Positions 35,905 through 48,600 of a stretch of DNA of 64,000 nt are shown here, piece after piece. Source of the DNA: Sistotremastrum niveocremeum HHB9708 (Eukaryota > Basidiomycota > Agaricomycetes > Sistotremastrales > Sistotremastraceae). The notes beneath the pieces are model-generated. The model was not told the DNA's origin. It made no database searches and was given only the letters and a program-made list of their open reading frames with translations. How positions within the stretch are numbered: the first letter of the stretch is position 1; each line of letters starts with the position of its first letter. The position numbers and the translations under genes were made by a program. The DNA is taken from NCBI GenBank assembly GCA_001630475.1, contig KV419406.1:816742-880741 (forward strand). Reading direction: 5' to 3'.

Positions 35905-36237
35905 TTAGCTGAAAGCTAAGAGAGGATGATAGATATTAAAATCCGGCGCATTCGACGTTGTAACGAGTGATATGACTTACCGCACTCGGTCTTGACACAA
36001 TTCGCAACAGGACATGGAAATCCGCGGAATTCAATACAACAGTTGGTGCATTGATCGATACACATCTGTAGAGGTGAGATATCAGTGGAATGATGGACAC
36101 GATGAATTGTGGTAAATGAGGAGCACATTCTTATTTGTGCTGCTGAAGGTGCAGGATGGGGGTAAGGTCTGTGGTGAAGCGGAAGCGCTCATGCTTAAGC
36201 ACGAAAATCCAATGACGAAGAAGAATAAGGACTTCAT
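35905..36237 (-). CDS. Small secreted cysteine-rich protein (SSP)
   Basis: Three tiny exons (36127-36237, 35981-36065, 35905-35915) encode 68 residues. The N-terminus MKSLFFFVIGFSCLSMSASA is a classic signal peptide with a cleavage site before SPQTLPPSC. The mature 48-residue part has eight cysteines, including the block CIDQCTNCC and CPVANC. A TATA box (ATATATAAAT on the coding strand) sits about 34 bp upstream of the ATG. The first intron uses a weak GTGCTC donor, which is the least certain part. No known hydrophobin or CFEM spacing is matched. It resembles the small secreted proteins of saprotrophic or host-associated basidiomycetes, with unknown function. It lies next to the secreted GH12 gene. 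Confidence 0.6.
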
Positions 36238-36270
36238 GGTTATGACAGCGCAGCGGTAGGATCGTATGGT

Positions 36271-36280
36271 ATTTATATAT
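36271..36280 (-). promoter_or_regulatory. TATA box of the small secreted protein gene
   Basis: ATATATAAAT on the minus strand, about 34 bp upstream of the start codon at 36237. Confidence 0.6.
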
Positions 36281-36791
36281 TTCTTCCTAATGATCGCACC
36301 GTCCTAACTCCTCTTGTTGATACCTGATTTAGAAATTTCGTATCTATCGATAAGAGTGTCGACGTAGCAGGGCAATGTTCCATACAGTCAGTACTTTGTA
36401 GGAAAGGAACCGAACACGATCGGAGGTGTTAAAGCTGAGGTTTCCCTTATCGTATACTCAAGCTCGTCTACGATTCTTCGGGCTCAGATGAGCCTCAGAG
36501 TATGCAGTGGTCCCAAATCAGCAGTTGCGTCGTCGTCCTTAGAGACATGAGGGGAGCTGTTCAGGTGGAGAAGCTGCTATTAGACAATCGAAGATTTTCG
36601 AGGCGCGCAGAGCTCCGAAGGAGCTTCCGGAAACCGTAGTCCAAAGCAAGTGGGAGGAAGATGAAGACCGGGTTAAGAGGATAGCCTGAACCTCTGAATC
36701 AGGCTCTGATGCTCCAGGTGAAGCAGACTTCAGATATGTATCTTCGAACTACGAAGTTAAGAAACACATAATCTCGGCCTCGGCGACCGAC

Positions 36792-37778
36792 TCAAACATT
36801 TATTGCAAAGCTATAATTGGCAGTGGTCAAGATAGCCGACCCCTTCGAGGACGTATCAGTACGGCAAGGGATTGATGAGATGATATAGTGCTTACACTCG
36901 TCGGTTCTGTACCAGCTTGTGCGGTGACCAAATATTGAGTGTTGCTAACCCCCTCATGCGCAATCAAGTACTAGGCAACATCTGAGTAGGTGAAACGTAA
37001 ACCAAAAGGTGAGCCACAACATACCTGGAAGAACGTATTGATGTCTCCTGAGAAGGTAGTGATAGTCTGACCCGTCTTCGCCGGCAAGAATGAGAACACG
37101 TTATTGGCTCCGTTCGATCCAGAATATAAATTCCAGACATTCCCGGCGAGTGTGATGTTGCTGGCGACGGGCTTCGGAGTACCGTTAGAGTTGTATTGAG
37201 ATGATATGGGACCAGCGTTGTAGTTTGCTAGCCAGATCATGATTTCGTTGACGTTAGCGCCTCCTACGGAATTTGCGGTGAAGAGATCGAATGCGATGTC
37301 TGCCACGATCGTTCCGGTGGAGCTCTGTGACCATTTCCAGAACGCCTTTGGGAAATAGTTTAGATGGAATGTAGTGCCGAATAAGCGAACAACGTACTTG
37401 TATACTCTGAATGGATTTCAGTTGTTTGCCGATGTTGAGGTTTTGTTGAATGTTCGAGAAACTCTTGACGCCACCGCTTCCTCCAGACCATGTCCAGTTC
37501 GTCTTCCACGCAATGGAGTTGCCGCTCAAGGCCGTGATTTGAGAACATTGACCTCCAGTTGCTCCTGACTATACAAACTTGTGAGAAACGTCTCGGAGAG
37601 AATAGGAATAACTAATACGTACCGAGCCCCAAAGATCAGCGAAAAGCTCGTAATTTCCCGCGGTGGTGGTATCCCATTGGCCGCATATCAGGGGATACGT
37701 CGTCGCTCGTTCTTCGAGGACTGGTGTGCCTGAAACGAGGAACGGAGCTAGGAACAAGGTTGCTAGAGAGAAAAGCAT
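36792..37778 (-). CDS. Glycoside hydrolase family 12 (endoglucanase / xyloglucanase), secreted
   Basis: Five exons (37623-37778, 37398-37568, 37025-37345, 36896-36970, 36792-36842) give 257 residues, the standard GH12 length. A signal peptide (MLFSLATLFLAPFLVSG) precedes the mature enzyme. GH12 landmarks are CGQWDTTTAGNYELFADLWG, QCSQITALSGNSIAWKTNW, WTWSGGSGGVKSFSNIQ, VADIAFDLFTA, NEIMIWLANY and QAGTEPT. E143 in NEIMIW is the expected nucleophile and E238 in GTEPT the acid/base. The enzyme cleaves beta-1,4-glucan or xyloglucan in plant cell walls. The last exon is only 51 bp (SAILTTANYSFAINV), reached through a phase-0 GTAAGC...GAAG intron. A TATA box lies just upstream of the gene. Confidence 0.95.
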
Positions 37779-37819
37779 GGTGCTAGACTTGCGTTGTAAA
37801 GTTGTGACGTTGCAACAGT

Positions 37820-37827
37820 CTTATATA
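37820..37827 (-). promoter_or_regulatory. TATA box of the GH12 gene
   Basis: TATATAAG on the minus strand, about 42 bp upstream of the GH12 start codon at 37778. Confidence 0.65.
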
Positions 37828-37828
37828 C

Positions 37829-39366
37829 GCCTCTGCAATTATGATTATTAGCTTCCGAGGATTTGGAAGGAAGCTTTCTCAGATATTTGCGCAATGGAGC
37901 ACGATGGTTCACGAGACGCGGGTGCATAGAAAACGTAATAACTCGACCCCTCAGTTCTGCCGAGGTTCGAGACCGGGCCGGTAAGAACTTCCGAGAGCAT
38001 TTGTTAAGAGCAGAGAGCTACGGAGCAGAGAGGCTTAGGCGCAACAGTAATTAGAATCCGCTGCACAAAGCAACCAGACAGAAGCGGCCTAGAGACATCC
38101 TTGGAGGTTCCTCGCTCTTCAAGGAATAGATCGACAGGGCACTTGCGCAAGTGCATGATTCCATATCATTGAGTAGCCGACAGCTGGGCACCGTTTTACC
38201 ATATGTAGATGTATGGAGAACACGTATGAAAAGGCCTGATTTCGGCCACCGAGAGCAAGCTAGTGTGTGCAGAGACCATCTGACATTGTCATCCACTACG
38301 TATTCGCGTGACTGAAAGAATAGTAGGCTAGAAGAGAGGGTCGACGCCAATTCACCCTCTGGTAGAAAGAAGCATAGCAGCGCTAGGAGTTGTCGCCACG
38401 AAGATAGCGAAAGGAACGACTTTTCGAGGGTGAGAGCGAGAGCAAGGAGTGTCACGCGTGACATTTGAATTCGTTACACACATAAAGCTCTCACGACCGC
38501 CGGTTCTCGGATCTTCGGACCCATAACCCCTGCATTTCCCCTTCATGTTCCTGTTTCAGATGTTCGCTAGAAGCTTGTTTTTGATCTGCAAGCAGGTCTG
38601 TGAGCCCCAATTGGTCTTCTGCGGGATCGAAAGTTAGGGACGACACATTACAAAGTTATACAAAAGGTAGCGCGTGGCGAAGAGACGTGTTACTGGGGTG
38701 TCTGAATCATGATTAGTTCGAACAAAACAATCGACTTTCTCCTTTGTTCCTGTTGGTGTTTGCTTGAATTTATACTTGACGCGGTTTATACCACTCCATG
38801 TATGTGCTTGTAATGATGAGGCCCTTATCGATAACGAGAGCGATGCCAAGGGTGTAGTACCTGCATTTCGATCACGAAGCGGACCGGGAAGAAGGTGTGA
38901 CCGTCGCTTATCAATTCATTTAGGAGAATGAGTCGAACGACGACAGCCTATTTTGGGATCCAGCGTACTTCGACGTTGCGCAGCGTAATCATATGTGTCG
39001 GTTGACCCCATTCAGCAAGCCCATGAGAACAGTGGATCAAGCCTCGTCTAAAGAGGCGCTGATAGAGATGATTGCAAATGCACTAATTTGAGAGCTGTTC
39101 CAGGACGATTCGGACGAGAAAAAATCCAAAGAACATTAAGATGGTTGAGGGAAAGCTCAAGAGCTCATATAGTGTTCCGTCCTTGAAGGTCGGCTGGATT
39201 ATAACATGATCGTGTCATGATGGCCTCCTATAGGAAGGCGCTAATCGGGAGCGCTCGGTGCAAAGGACAGGGTCCCGGAGATGCACAATAAAAGTGCCTT
39301 GTCGCCTTATATCGCTTCTGGCGGCCCCCTAGAATATTTCCCCATCTCTCCCATCTTCCCGTGCCC
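37829..39366. other. Divergent intergenic region between GH12 and OPT genes
   Basis: Short unsupported ORFs only. The region should hold the promoters of the secreted GH12 gene (minus) and the oligopeptide transporter (plus). Confidence 0.45.
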
Positions 39367-42300
39367 ATGGCCGTCGACGCAGACCCTCCCGTTCTGTTGT
39401 CCGGGCTAACACCTTCAACGAGCAAGCAGGCTGAAGACGAGAAGGCTTGGAAGTCTGACTCAGGGACCAGCATTAATGACGTGGTTTCTCCAGAGAAGGA
39501 AACTCCGGATTCCGACTGGGTCAAGGGCGAGCCCATCATCTCGACTGGCGAGGACGTCTCGAAGTGAGTGAATTTTGCTAGTCTTCGTAAAATGGTGGCT
39601 TATATGGATGCAGTTACGCTGTGGATGTTCGAGACGACGAAGATCCATCACTTACCTTTCGTTCCTTGTTCATCGGAACATGCGTCGCTGGACTGGGTGC
39701 GACGGTGAACCAAATATACGTCTTTAAGCCTGTCGACGTGCCAATCTCTGGCGTATTTCTGTTGCTTTTCACGTATTCGTTCGGCTTAATATGGTCTCTC
39801 TTGCCAACCGGCGTATTCTTGGAAAAATCGAGTCGATGGGGATGGTTAGGGAGAACGATGAGGTTTATTAATCCTGGACCATTCGGACTGAAAGAGGTGC
39901 GCGTTCTTTCAATGATCATTGAATCGTCATTGATCGGATATCGTCACTGTACAGCACGCAGTGGCAACTCTTATTGCTACGACGGCATCTGGAGGTTCCC
40001 AAGCCGTCAATAATTTTGCCGTACAAAAGGTATTGCGATGTCTCTTGGCCTTCCAAACACCCAGAACTCATCAATGTGTAGCTCTTCTACGATACAGATG
40101 TGAAGGCCCTCACTGCTATATTTGCTACATTCTCAACTGCCGTTTTCGGATACGGTTTGGTCGGATTGCTGAGACCGTTGACAGTATATCCGAGTGAGAT
40201 GGTGTACTGGGAGAAGCTGCCGACTGTAGTCACGTTTCAAAGTGCGTTCCGATCCTCCTCGAGCTCGAGCTGGTGCTAAATTCGTGATAGGTTTACATTG
40301 GGATCGATCTCTGACGTCGAAGAGACTCAAGCTGTTCTGGGTGTCGCTGACGGGAATGGCAATCTGGGAGATATTCCCTGAATATATGTAATGCAAAGTC
40401 ACGCTTCATTCGTAACTATACTCAATGCATGTTATCTAGCTTCCCCCTGCTGAACGGTTTCTCGATTCCCTGTCTTGCATCTCAACACGCTTCCCCTGCC
40501 ACCCGAGCCGTATTCACCAATATTTTCGGCGGAGCGGAGGGCAATGAAGGACTTGGACTGTTGTCTGTTAGTTTTGATTGGGCGTACATCGGAAGCGAGT
40601 TTATGAGTCTGCCTCTTGTTCAACAAGGTGAGATTGATGGTTTTGGGTTCACAGACGTCATTCTTACACTCATCGTAGCGAATTCGTGGATCGGATACGT
40701 GATATGTTACGTGGCGGTGGCGGGAATCTACTATTCAAACACCTGGGATGTATGTGATTTCAGCCGAGACACAATGCATATGACTCGTCTAATGAGCTTT
40801 CGCAGTCTAAATCTCTACCGATGCTGACTTCGTCAATATTCAATCCCGATTCGCCAACACCTTACAATCAAACTCAAGTCTTCGGTCCTACCTTTACGTT
40901 GAATAATACAGCTTTCGAGGAGGTTGGCCTCCCCCGTCTCGCTGGGAGCTACGTGTGGTCTTTGATGGCTTCGAATTGGGCGGTATGTTTAGACATTCCT
41001 CGCTCTCGGATCCGGCTCTGAATCCAATGTCCCTTCAGATTGGTGGTCTTATTGCTCACTGTACACTCTTCTGGGGGCCCTATGTCATCGCATCATTCCG
41101 CAGCGCAATTGACCAGACTCAACCGGATCGTCATTGGGTTGCGATGAATAAGAAATATAAAGAAGTTCCGTGGTGGTGGTACACGATACTCTTGGCTTTC
41201 GCCTTCTTTGCTGGTATGTGGAGACGTTGCGTTATCGACATGGTCCACCGATTGATGTCTCATAGGTCTCATCGTTGTGATTCATGGTGATACTACTTTA
41301 CCGGCCTGGGGATATTTAATCGCTTTGATCATGGGAGGTACGGACATCGTTTATTATATCGAGTAATTGCTTAACGTAATATCAGCATTCATCACTCCCT
41401 TCTCGAATCTCCTGCTTGCGCGTATGGGGAATGGTATTTCGACGAATCAGCTGTTCAAAATCGTTGCTGGCGCCTTGTTCCCAGGAAAGCCGGTGGCAAA
41501 TCTCTATGTGAGGATGACGTCATCCTTCTTCGCCGAGAGCGAAAGCTGATCGTCTCTGATAGTTCGGGATGTGGTCGCACGACGCCGTCAATACTGCCAT
41601 CACTCTAGCGGGAGATCTGAAAGTCGGCCAGTATCGTACGTCTTTCATCTTCGGATGTATTCCGATGTCTGATTTGCCGTGCTATTTCAGTCAAGATCCC
41701 GCCTCGCGTCATGTTCCTCACCCAAGTCTGGGGAACGGTCTTCGGAGTGTTCATCAATTATGCTGTGATGGCATCTGTCATAGCTTCTCATCGGGAGCTT
41801 CTTCTCGATCCAGTTGGCACAAACGTGTGGAGCGGTGCTACCGTTCAGGTAAATTCTTTCGACTCGTTGGATAAAAGTTAAGCTAAGGGTTCGTAGTATC
41901 TCAATTCTTCTGCAGTTACATGGTCGCTTGCCGGCCATGTATTTGGGATCCATTCGAAATATATCTGGGTACCGCTGGGATTGCTTTTCGGCGCAATTCC
42001 CACCGTCGTACAATATTTCATCTGGAAGGTGTGCATTTCTTCCGATTCGTTAACTAAACATCCTTGCTCATTAGGATTCGCAGAGGTGGCCTCGGATTGG
42101 ACCTGTTCCTGTCGACAAAATCATTCTCCCTCTCATCTACCAAGTTCGTCTCCTCAACGTTCATTGATCATTATCTTATCCGCTAACGCTATATCCAATT
42201 AGTATGCACAATGGATGACCTTGGGTGTTACATCAGTGATCACGACGACCGTCCTGACCGGTGTTATCTCTCAAGTTTATCTTCGACGAAGACATCCTGG

Positions 42301-42532
42301 CTGGTTCCGAAAATATAACTATCTTCTTGGTGGCGCGCTCGATGGAGGTGCTCAGATCATGTTATTCGTTCTGAGTTTCGCGGTGTTTGGAGCAAGTGGA
42401 AAATCTCGACCATTCCCTCAGGTCAGTTGTCCATCATAACATCTGATATCTTGAACTGATGTTTGGCATCAGTGGTGGGGGAATCATCAAACGGAGACGA
42501 CGAATGTTGATTATTGCGTTGCGCTGCAGTGA
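39367..42532 (+). CDS. Oligopeptide transporter, OPT family
   Basis: Seventeen exons in consistent phase encode about 772 residues, the usual OPT size: 39367-39563, 39614-39896, 39955-40029, 40082-40241, 40291-40387, 40440-40627, 40679-40749, 40806-40982, 41039-41213, 41266-41337, 41386-41507, 41563-41635, 41691-41848, 41897-42028, 42084-42143, 42203-42421, 42473-42532. Both family signatures are present, INPGPFGLKEHAV (NPG motif) and KIPPRVMF (KIPPR motif). Numerous TM helices follow a hydrophilic, acidic N-terminus. The C-terminus (RPFPQWWGNHQTETTNVDYC) is also typical of fungal OPTs. The protein imports small peptides or glutathione by proton symport across the plasma membrane. The acceptor of exon 15 could instead be 42075 (three residues more). 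Confidence 0.95.
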
Positions 42533-43017
42533 TGACGGAATTCACGCAATTTAAAAGGGTTCACTGATCTTCTCTGCTCTGATGTTGATTTTGATCTTGG
42601 CTTTGATCTTGTATTGGTATGGATTTTCGTAGTTTCGTCTCGTAATGATATCAGGATGGTCGTTGCTACTCAAGCAGGCTCGGCTTTACGGAGATAGCTC
42701 ATTTGTGGGCATGCCGAAACGTGCCGATCTCGGCTCAGCTTCTTTCGCGAGGACTTGTTGCGGAATACGCTAAGCCTTTCGGCACGAACGTCAGGTGCAG
42801 TACGAGCGTAAAAGGAGCCCAAGTATATTGCAGATAGAATGCAAACGCGACAATCAAAAGGGAAAGAAAGAAGACAAAAAGAATCCTTTAAAAGCAACAA
42901 CACGAGATGACGGGGAATATATGAAGTGTGAAGCATTCAGGTAAAGCGACGTGGTTGAAAGGGTAAAATGGGAAGAGGGTTGACGCGTGCAGAACAAAAG
43001 ACTTGAAGGTCTCCCGA

Positions 43018-43924
43018 TCACAGGATAAGGCACTTGCTCTTCCTGGGTCTGGATTGCCTCAGGAGAGCAGCGCGAGTCGCGTATTGGAAGACTTCGCGAA
43101 CTCCTTCGCCGGTCTTTGCGGAACACTCAAGATAATGCCTCGCATTGATCTTTCGAGCAACAGCCATGCCCTAAATGCAAGATTAAGATGAGATCGTAGT
43201 GTCTGATTAGGAGACGACGCACTTCTTCCGGCGTTACAGGTCTTTGACTGGTCTTCCTCAGCTCATCGATGGTCTTAGGATCACGTCTCAAATCCTTCTT
43301 ACAACCGACCAAGATAATGGGAAGACCCTGGCAGAAATGCATGACTTCGGAGATCCACTATAGAGCACGCGAGCACGACATTAGAGAAGCGTCTTCAAAG
43401 AGAAACGGGACGAGATGTACCTTCTCCTGGACGTTATCGAGGGAGTCGGGACTGTCTACTGCGAAACAGATCAAGATGACATGGGAGTCGGGGTAGGAGA
43501 GAGGTCGGAGTCGATCGTAATCTTCTTGGCCGGCCGTATCCCAGAGGGCGAGTTCGACATGCTTTCCATCGACTTCTACGTCCGCGACGTAGTTCTCGAA
43601 CACGGTAGGGACGTAGACCTGGATAAAGCCAGATCCCATGTTAGCGCCCATTCATTCGTCATCGACCCGCGGCCCCGGCGTTCTCAATATCACGCAGCTC
43701 AACGACGACGACCCCGCCAACGACCTCTCGCGACTCTTTCCAACTTCCTGAAATGTCTGAGACTCACCTCAGGGAACGTTCCTTTGGAGAACACGATAAG
43801 AAGACATGTCTGCAGGACGATCGTAAAGTTAGCTTGGGCGATAACGTTGAATGGATGGGCGATGATTAACCTTTCCACAAGCACCGTCACCAACGATGAC
43901 CAGCTTGCGTCGGATTTCTGACAT
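43018..43924 (-). CDS. RHO1: Rho1-type small GTPase
   Basis: Five exons (43871-43924, 43768-43809, 43421-43618, 43223-43357, 43018-43170) give 193 residues. G-box motifs in order are GDGACGKT (residues 12-19), [10 protein letters not shown] with the effector Thr37, [17 protein letters not shown] (D59-Q63), GCKKDL (a variant of NKxD, as in Rho proteins), and ECSAKTG. The C-terminus is a polybasic RPRKSK followed by the CAAX box CLIL, predicting geranylgeranylation and plasma-membrane attachment. Rho1 activates beta-1,3-glucan synthase and the Pkc1 cell-wall-integrity pathway and controls actin. All key residues are intact. Confidence 0.96.
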
Positions 43925-45627
43925 TGAATTAATTGGATGGGTTATGGGCGAGAAAGGGCTGAGGTTCTGGGACGAGGGTGGTGCGTGATCAGGAGATGAG
44001 TCGGAGTTTGGCGGAGTTTCTATACTTTCCTTTAGCATCGCCTCCCCGGCTTGATATGGCATGCGGTCTTGCATGCGGTGTTCGTTGCCTGACTCCCTCG
44101 TCGCCTATAATCAAGGCTGTTCCAGGAACACTGTGATGTTGGTGTGCCCATCATCATCCTGTGTAACTGTTGCAGCAATCTCACGATGCTACCCATCGGC
44201 ATTCCAAATTTGCATCTCTATTCCGAACCTCAAGCTACGAGCAGTGACTAATTCCAGGAGATTACTAACAATTTCGACTAAGATTCGCGCTCAAGGATTT
44301 CAAGCACACTTGACACGTTAATTCACAGTGGGGAAGATCGTCATTCATCGTCGGTGTTGCCGAGACGCTATTACCTTTCGACGTCGCCAAGCGCAAATTT
44401 TATGCCAAGCTCATTGCCAGAGGCACTGTCAAAGTTGAAGCGGTGACATATACTCAGGGGAAGGTATGCCTGGACTCAAAGGACACATTTTCGCCTTATA
44501 TTTCATCGAATTTTCTATCACCGGCTCACTGAAGCTGAAAGCGCTCGGTCATTCTCCTACAACCGTAGCATCAATCACCGATCGTCTTTATCACTGGACG
44601 TTCGCTTTCAACAATTCGCTCTTCAATGACCTTCAGCGTGTCTATTTCCTCCTATTTGTCTCAGCTCAGGAACGGCATCTTGATTTCTCCATACATGACT
44701 TCCGGTTTGGGTTCAGTGATCAAGGGACCGCTTAGACCGCTCCTTCCAAACTTCAAGCTGCACTTCTTCAGGTTTCTGCTCTCTCCTCTTCGTTCGGAAA
44801 CATCAGAGAGAAAGCTCTCCCCTTCCCTCTTTCAATTCCCTTGTCCTCTTCTCGCAAAGCGAGACTCTGATGTGATCTGACTTCGACTTCGCTCTAACAC
44901 TCTCAATGATCTTTGGCATTTGTCGCATGCATTTCAAGGAGCCCTCTCGCTCGCGACCCATCATGTCTCTGTTCGATTTGAAGAAGCAATCGTCGTTCAA
45001 AGTCAATGGCTTAACCGTAGTCGCAACCCTGAGCTTGACTTTGGTAGGAGGCTCCATATGAATTCTAGTGCTCGAGGTCATCTGAAATCATGTTTTCTTT
45101 CGAGTATGATCTATTGAAACCGCAATACCGACGAACTCTCCTGCCGCCGCCTTGGACGCCACAGCCCACGGAAGCCTCGAGCGAAGCAGGAAGCTCACGT
45201 TACGTCACACTACCAGCGCTTATTTTGGCCGCCATCGCGGCGGTCTGCTTTACAAAGTTTCGAGTAGGCCGATTCCCTTTGCCGTATCAATCATGGCTCA
45301 GTTGAAGATGCTATGTTATCTTCGGCGTCCTTCTGTGAGCCATACCTTCACACTAGTGCTAGCATGAGCGTGACTCAGCGGCAAACACGGTCTCTTCAAG
45401 TTGTGCCATGATCTTATATTACATGTACTGTAATTTTGCATGATCTCTATATCGAAAGTGTTATGATTCATGGTCGAATACTCGGACCAGTATATCTTTT
45501 GTATTGGGATGCCGTGCCCTACATTCCAATTCGTGTTCGCTGCACGTTTCTCAACATGCATTGAAACTCCGACACTGTTGCTCCGCGACGTGTTTCGGCG
45601 CTTGTCGTTCAAAGACGTCTAAAGCAG
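43925..45627. other. Region with ORF fragments, no complete gene resolved
   Basis: An exon-like stretch at 44329-44463, bounded by CACAG and GTATGC, encodes a coherent peptide starting WGRSSFIVGVAETLLPFDVA. A second open stretch at about 44532-44640 (LKALGHSPTTVASITDRLYH) could follow after a 68-bp intron. At 45090-45240 another frame has a hydrophobic helix (YVTLPALILAAIAAVCFTKF). These may be exons of one gene that continues into the large protein at 45.6-49.3 kb, or relics. I could not join them with confidence. Confidence 0.3.
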
Positions 45628-48600
45628 TCTCGTCGACATCCAGTACTGGTGAGTACATACATTCTAGAGTTTCTTCTGAAGAGATCGTGCAACGATTTAG
45701 TAGACTCCTCGTCAAGCATACCTTTCCTTGCGGTTTTGATCTATCTAGATCTGTTGGTGAGCACGGTCCATCTCGGTACTCTCCTGGCTGATGGAGATAT
45801 GTTTAGTCTCCTGGCTCGTCTGATCCTACTGAGCGGGGTGCTCCGCTCGGTCATTTGGAATTCCAGGCAAGGAAGGATTCAAAATTATCGCGAACGGCAC
45901 TCGGTGTTGTCTTTCCCACGTAGTCGATTGACAGTTCTCGACTGGGTTTGACTGGCTATCTGACATCTTCGATATCAAACGGCCAAATTCTCTCAGCTTC
46001 TTGCGAGAGTCTGTTCTTGGTATCCTTTATCTGCTGCTAGTCTTCTTATACTCATCCATGGCTGAATTTCGGTGAGTACATCGTACGATCACATCTTGTC
46101 AAATATCGGGTTTAAGACGAGCAATGACAGGACCCAAGCTCCGATGCTACGCTCAAAGGTCCGGGCCCGCCCACGGCAAAGTCGTGACGCAGGGGACAAC
46201 GACGACGTCGACACGCGATCGTCTAAGCGCCTTGACGTCGGGTCTCACAAGCGCAGTCCAGTTTCTCTATCGGTGACTTCTTCTGGCCGTAATGACAGAT
46301 CCTGTAATCAATCTGTCGCATCCACTCTTCCTTCGAAACCGACGGCTCTAGATACACCCGCTGATGCGAATTCTCAATCTCTCTTATCTTCGCTGCAGGG
46401 TATGAGACTCTCGAGGGAAGCCGATCCGGAAGAAATGGATCGGCGAATCTCGTTCTTCTTGCCTGGCGATCGGGAAATTGTCTATTCTCTCAATTCTACT
46501 CGCGTCCTACGAGATCCACCTCTCTTTGATCACTCTGCTCTCTCAGCCAATCCCAGAATCCGTGATTTGACACAGCCTCAACTCTTTTACCCACCATACG
46601 CATGGGCCCCTCTCACTCCACTACTGCCAACATTCGAAGTCAAATTCTTTCAATCCCTTCACTATCACGGCAATTGGCCGGTCCAGATATATAAAGGGCA
46701 TGTCGGACTTCGAGCAGATCTCATTGTAGAGTGGGAGTTCGTAGAATTGGTCGTTATCAAATGCGTGCGACTGCTCCTTGATCACTGTAGTAAATTGCCG
46801 GACCGGGATCCTCGACGCATGATTACTCGTGATCTCATTCATCCTGAAACACCTAAATCCCTGGGATACACACGAGCGCATGCAACCGAGCTCATTGCTC
46901 AGCGTTGCATTCACTTGTCTTACATGGCATTTCGAATGTGGCTAGGATTCTTTTATCTGATGATCAGACTCCTCTCGGAGAACATTTCTGAGAGTCAAGT
47001 TATCTTCCCAAAGTGGTATTATGTTTTAGGAGATGCTGGCATCCCTTCATCGTATCTCAGCGATTTCTACCAAGCCAGTGTGTTTGCAGTGGGATCAGGT
47101 CGAGTGGGAGCAGTCATCAACGTCGAGCACATGCTTTCTGAAGAAATCAGCCGAATCACGCAGATATACATCGATGCGCTGATTCCCCTCTACTATCAAT
47201 GGCCTGAGCAACTGTCTCGACCAGAAATCCTCGGAAAATACCCCATCTTGCAGACTCTTATTCCCTCGAAGAGCCTATTTGGACAGGCACCTATTCGAAG
47301 CAAAAATCTTCGAAATACTGTGTCGACGAGGGTCCGGAGAGGCTACGACGAGCGAGGAGCTCCGGAATTTGTTCGCCACATCGAGATCTTGAAACTCATT
47401 AAAGCTCAATTTGAAAGGGCTCCGCGCGGTGACGACAAACACCGATCTTGGGAGACTCGTGCTAGTCTTATGAAGGAGAAAGACGGCAACTTCTGCTTTG
47501 CATTGAGCTCGGTGTTCGAGTGGGTGAGGACTGGTGGTGATGGCCCTTACGTTCAGGGTCATCCGCTGCATCGCAACATCAAGCAGTATGTATGGGCTCA
47601 ATATCCCAAGCATCACCGCTTCTACGACCCGATCACCGACCAGTGGCATCTCTGCATGGGATACAACGACACCAGCGAATCTACGTTGCTTCGCGATACC
47701 AAACACCGGATTGGAGAATGGTCTGTGGACGGTGTTAGGGATGTGATCATCGATGCTGAGGCAGACCATCCAAATGACGAGCTACATCAACCTGGCTTGG
47801 ATGTTGATTACTCAAACGCGAAGTGGGTAGCAGAGGAGCCAGGTCACGATGAACCAGTTACGCAGGATGGGGACTTGTCTTGCTCAACTCCAACAACCGA
47901 CCAGGCGTCTCTTATCAGAACTTTGATCGAACGCTATGGGTTTATTCAGGCTCAATCCATCAGCGTTGCTTCCGAAGACGAATGGCAAAATCTCATGCAG
48001 AACTTTGGATATCGTCACGATGGTGGCCTTCCACCTCCGGGATCTCAACGAATGGTGGACTTCGTCAATGCTTTGAAGGAGCCCTCGTATCCAGATCATT
48101 CTCATGATCTCATCGATCTCTTTACGGAAAGTGAAAACCACAGGCTTCGAGCGACAACACGAGAATTTAGTATATCCATGTTTCAAGGGTGCATGCGTGG
48201 GGCACCAAAGAACGGGGTTCCCCACAATTCACGATCTGCAATGGCTAAAAAATCCGATGCCAATATCTCTGGTGATATCCCTCCTGCTACCTCCTCTGCT
48301 ACGGACGGTACATCGTCTGCTGGCTCTGAGGAGCCTTCGTACGACGTTTACAGGATCAGCTACCCGAACGACAAAACACCATATGACCTAGTTGTCTTTA
48401 AGGCAACAGATGCTGTGTTTGTATATCGTCGCCATCACAAATCTGTCTTCAGTGCTGTGATGGGCCTTCTTGAGCATGGAATCCCGTTTGCGACAGTCAT
48501 AGGCAAGGGTATGGCTCCGCCTCGGGAACCTCTCCCCACGACCAGTGCTCCGTTCTACGTCCTTGAAAACCATTCTGAAGCTATGCAGTTGCGTACCGAA

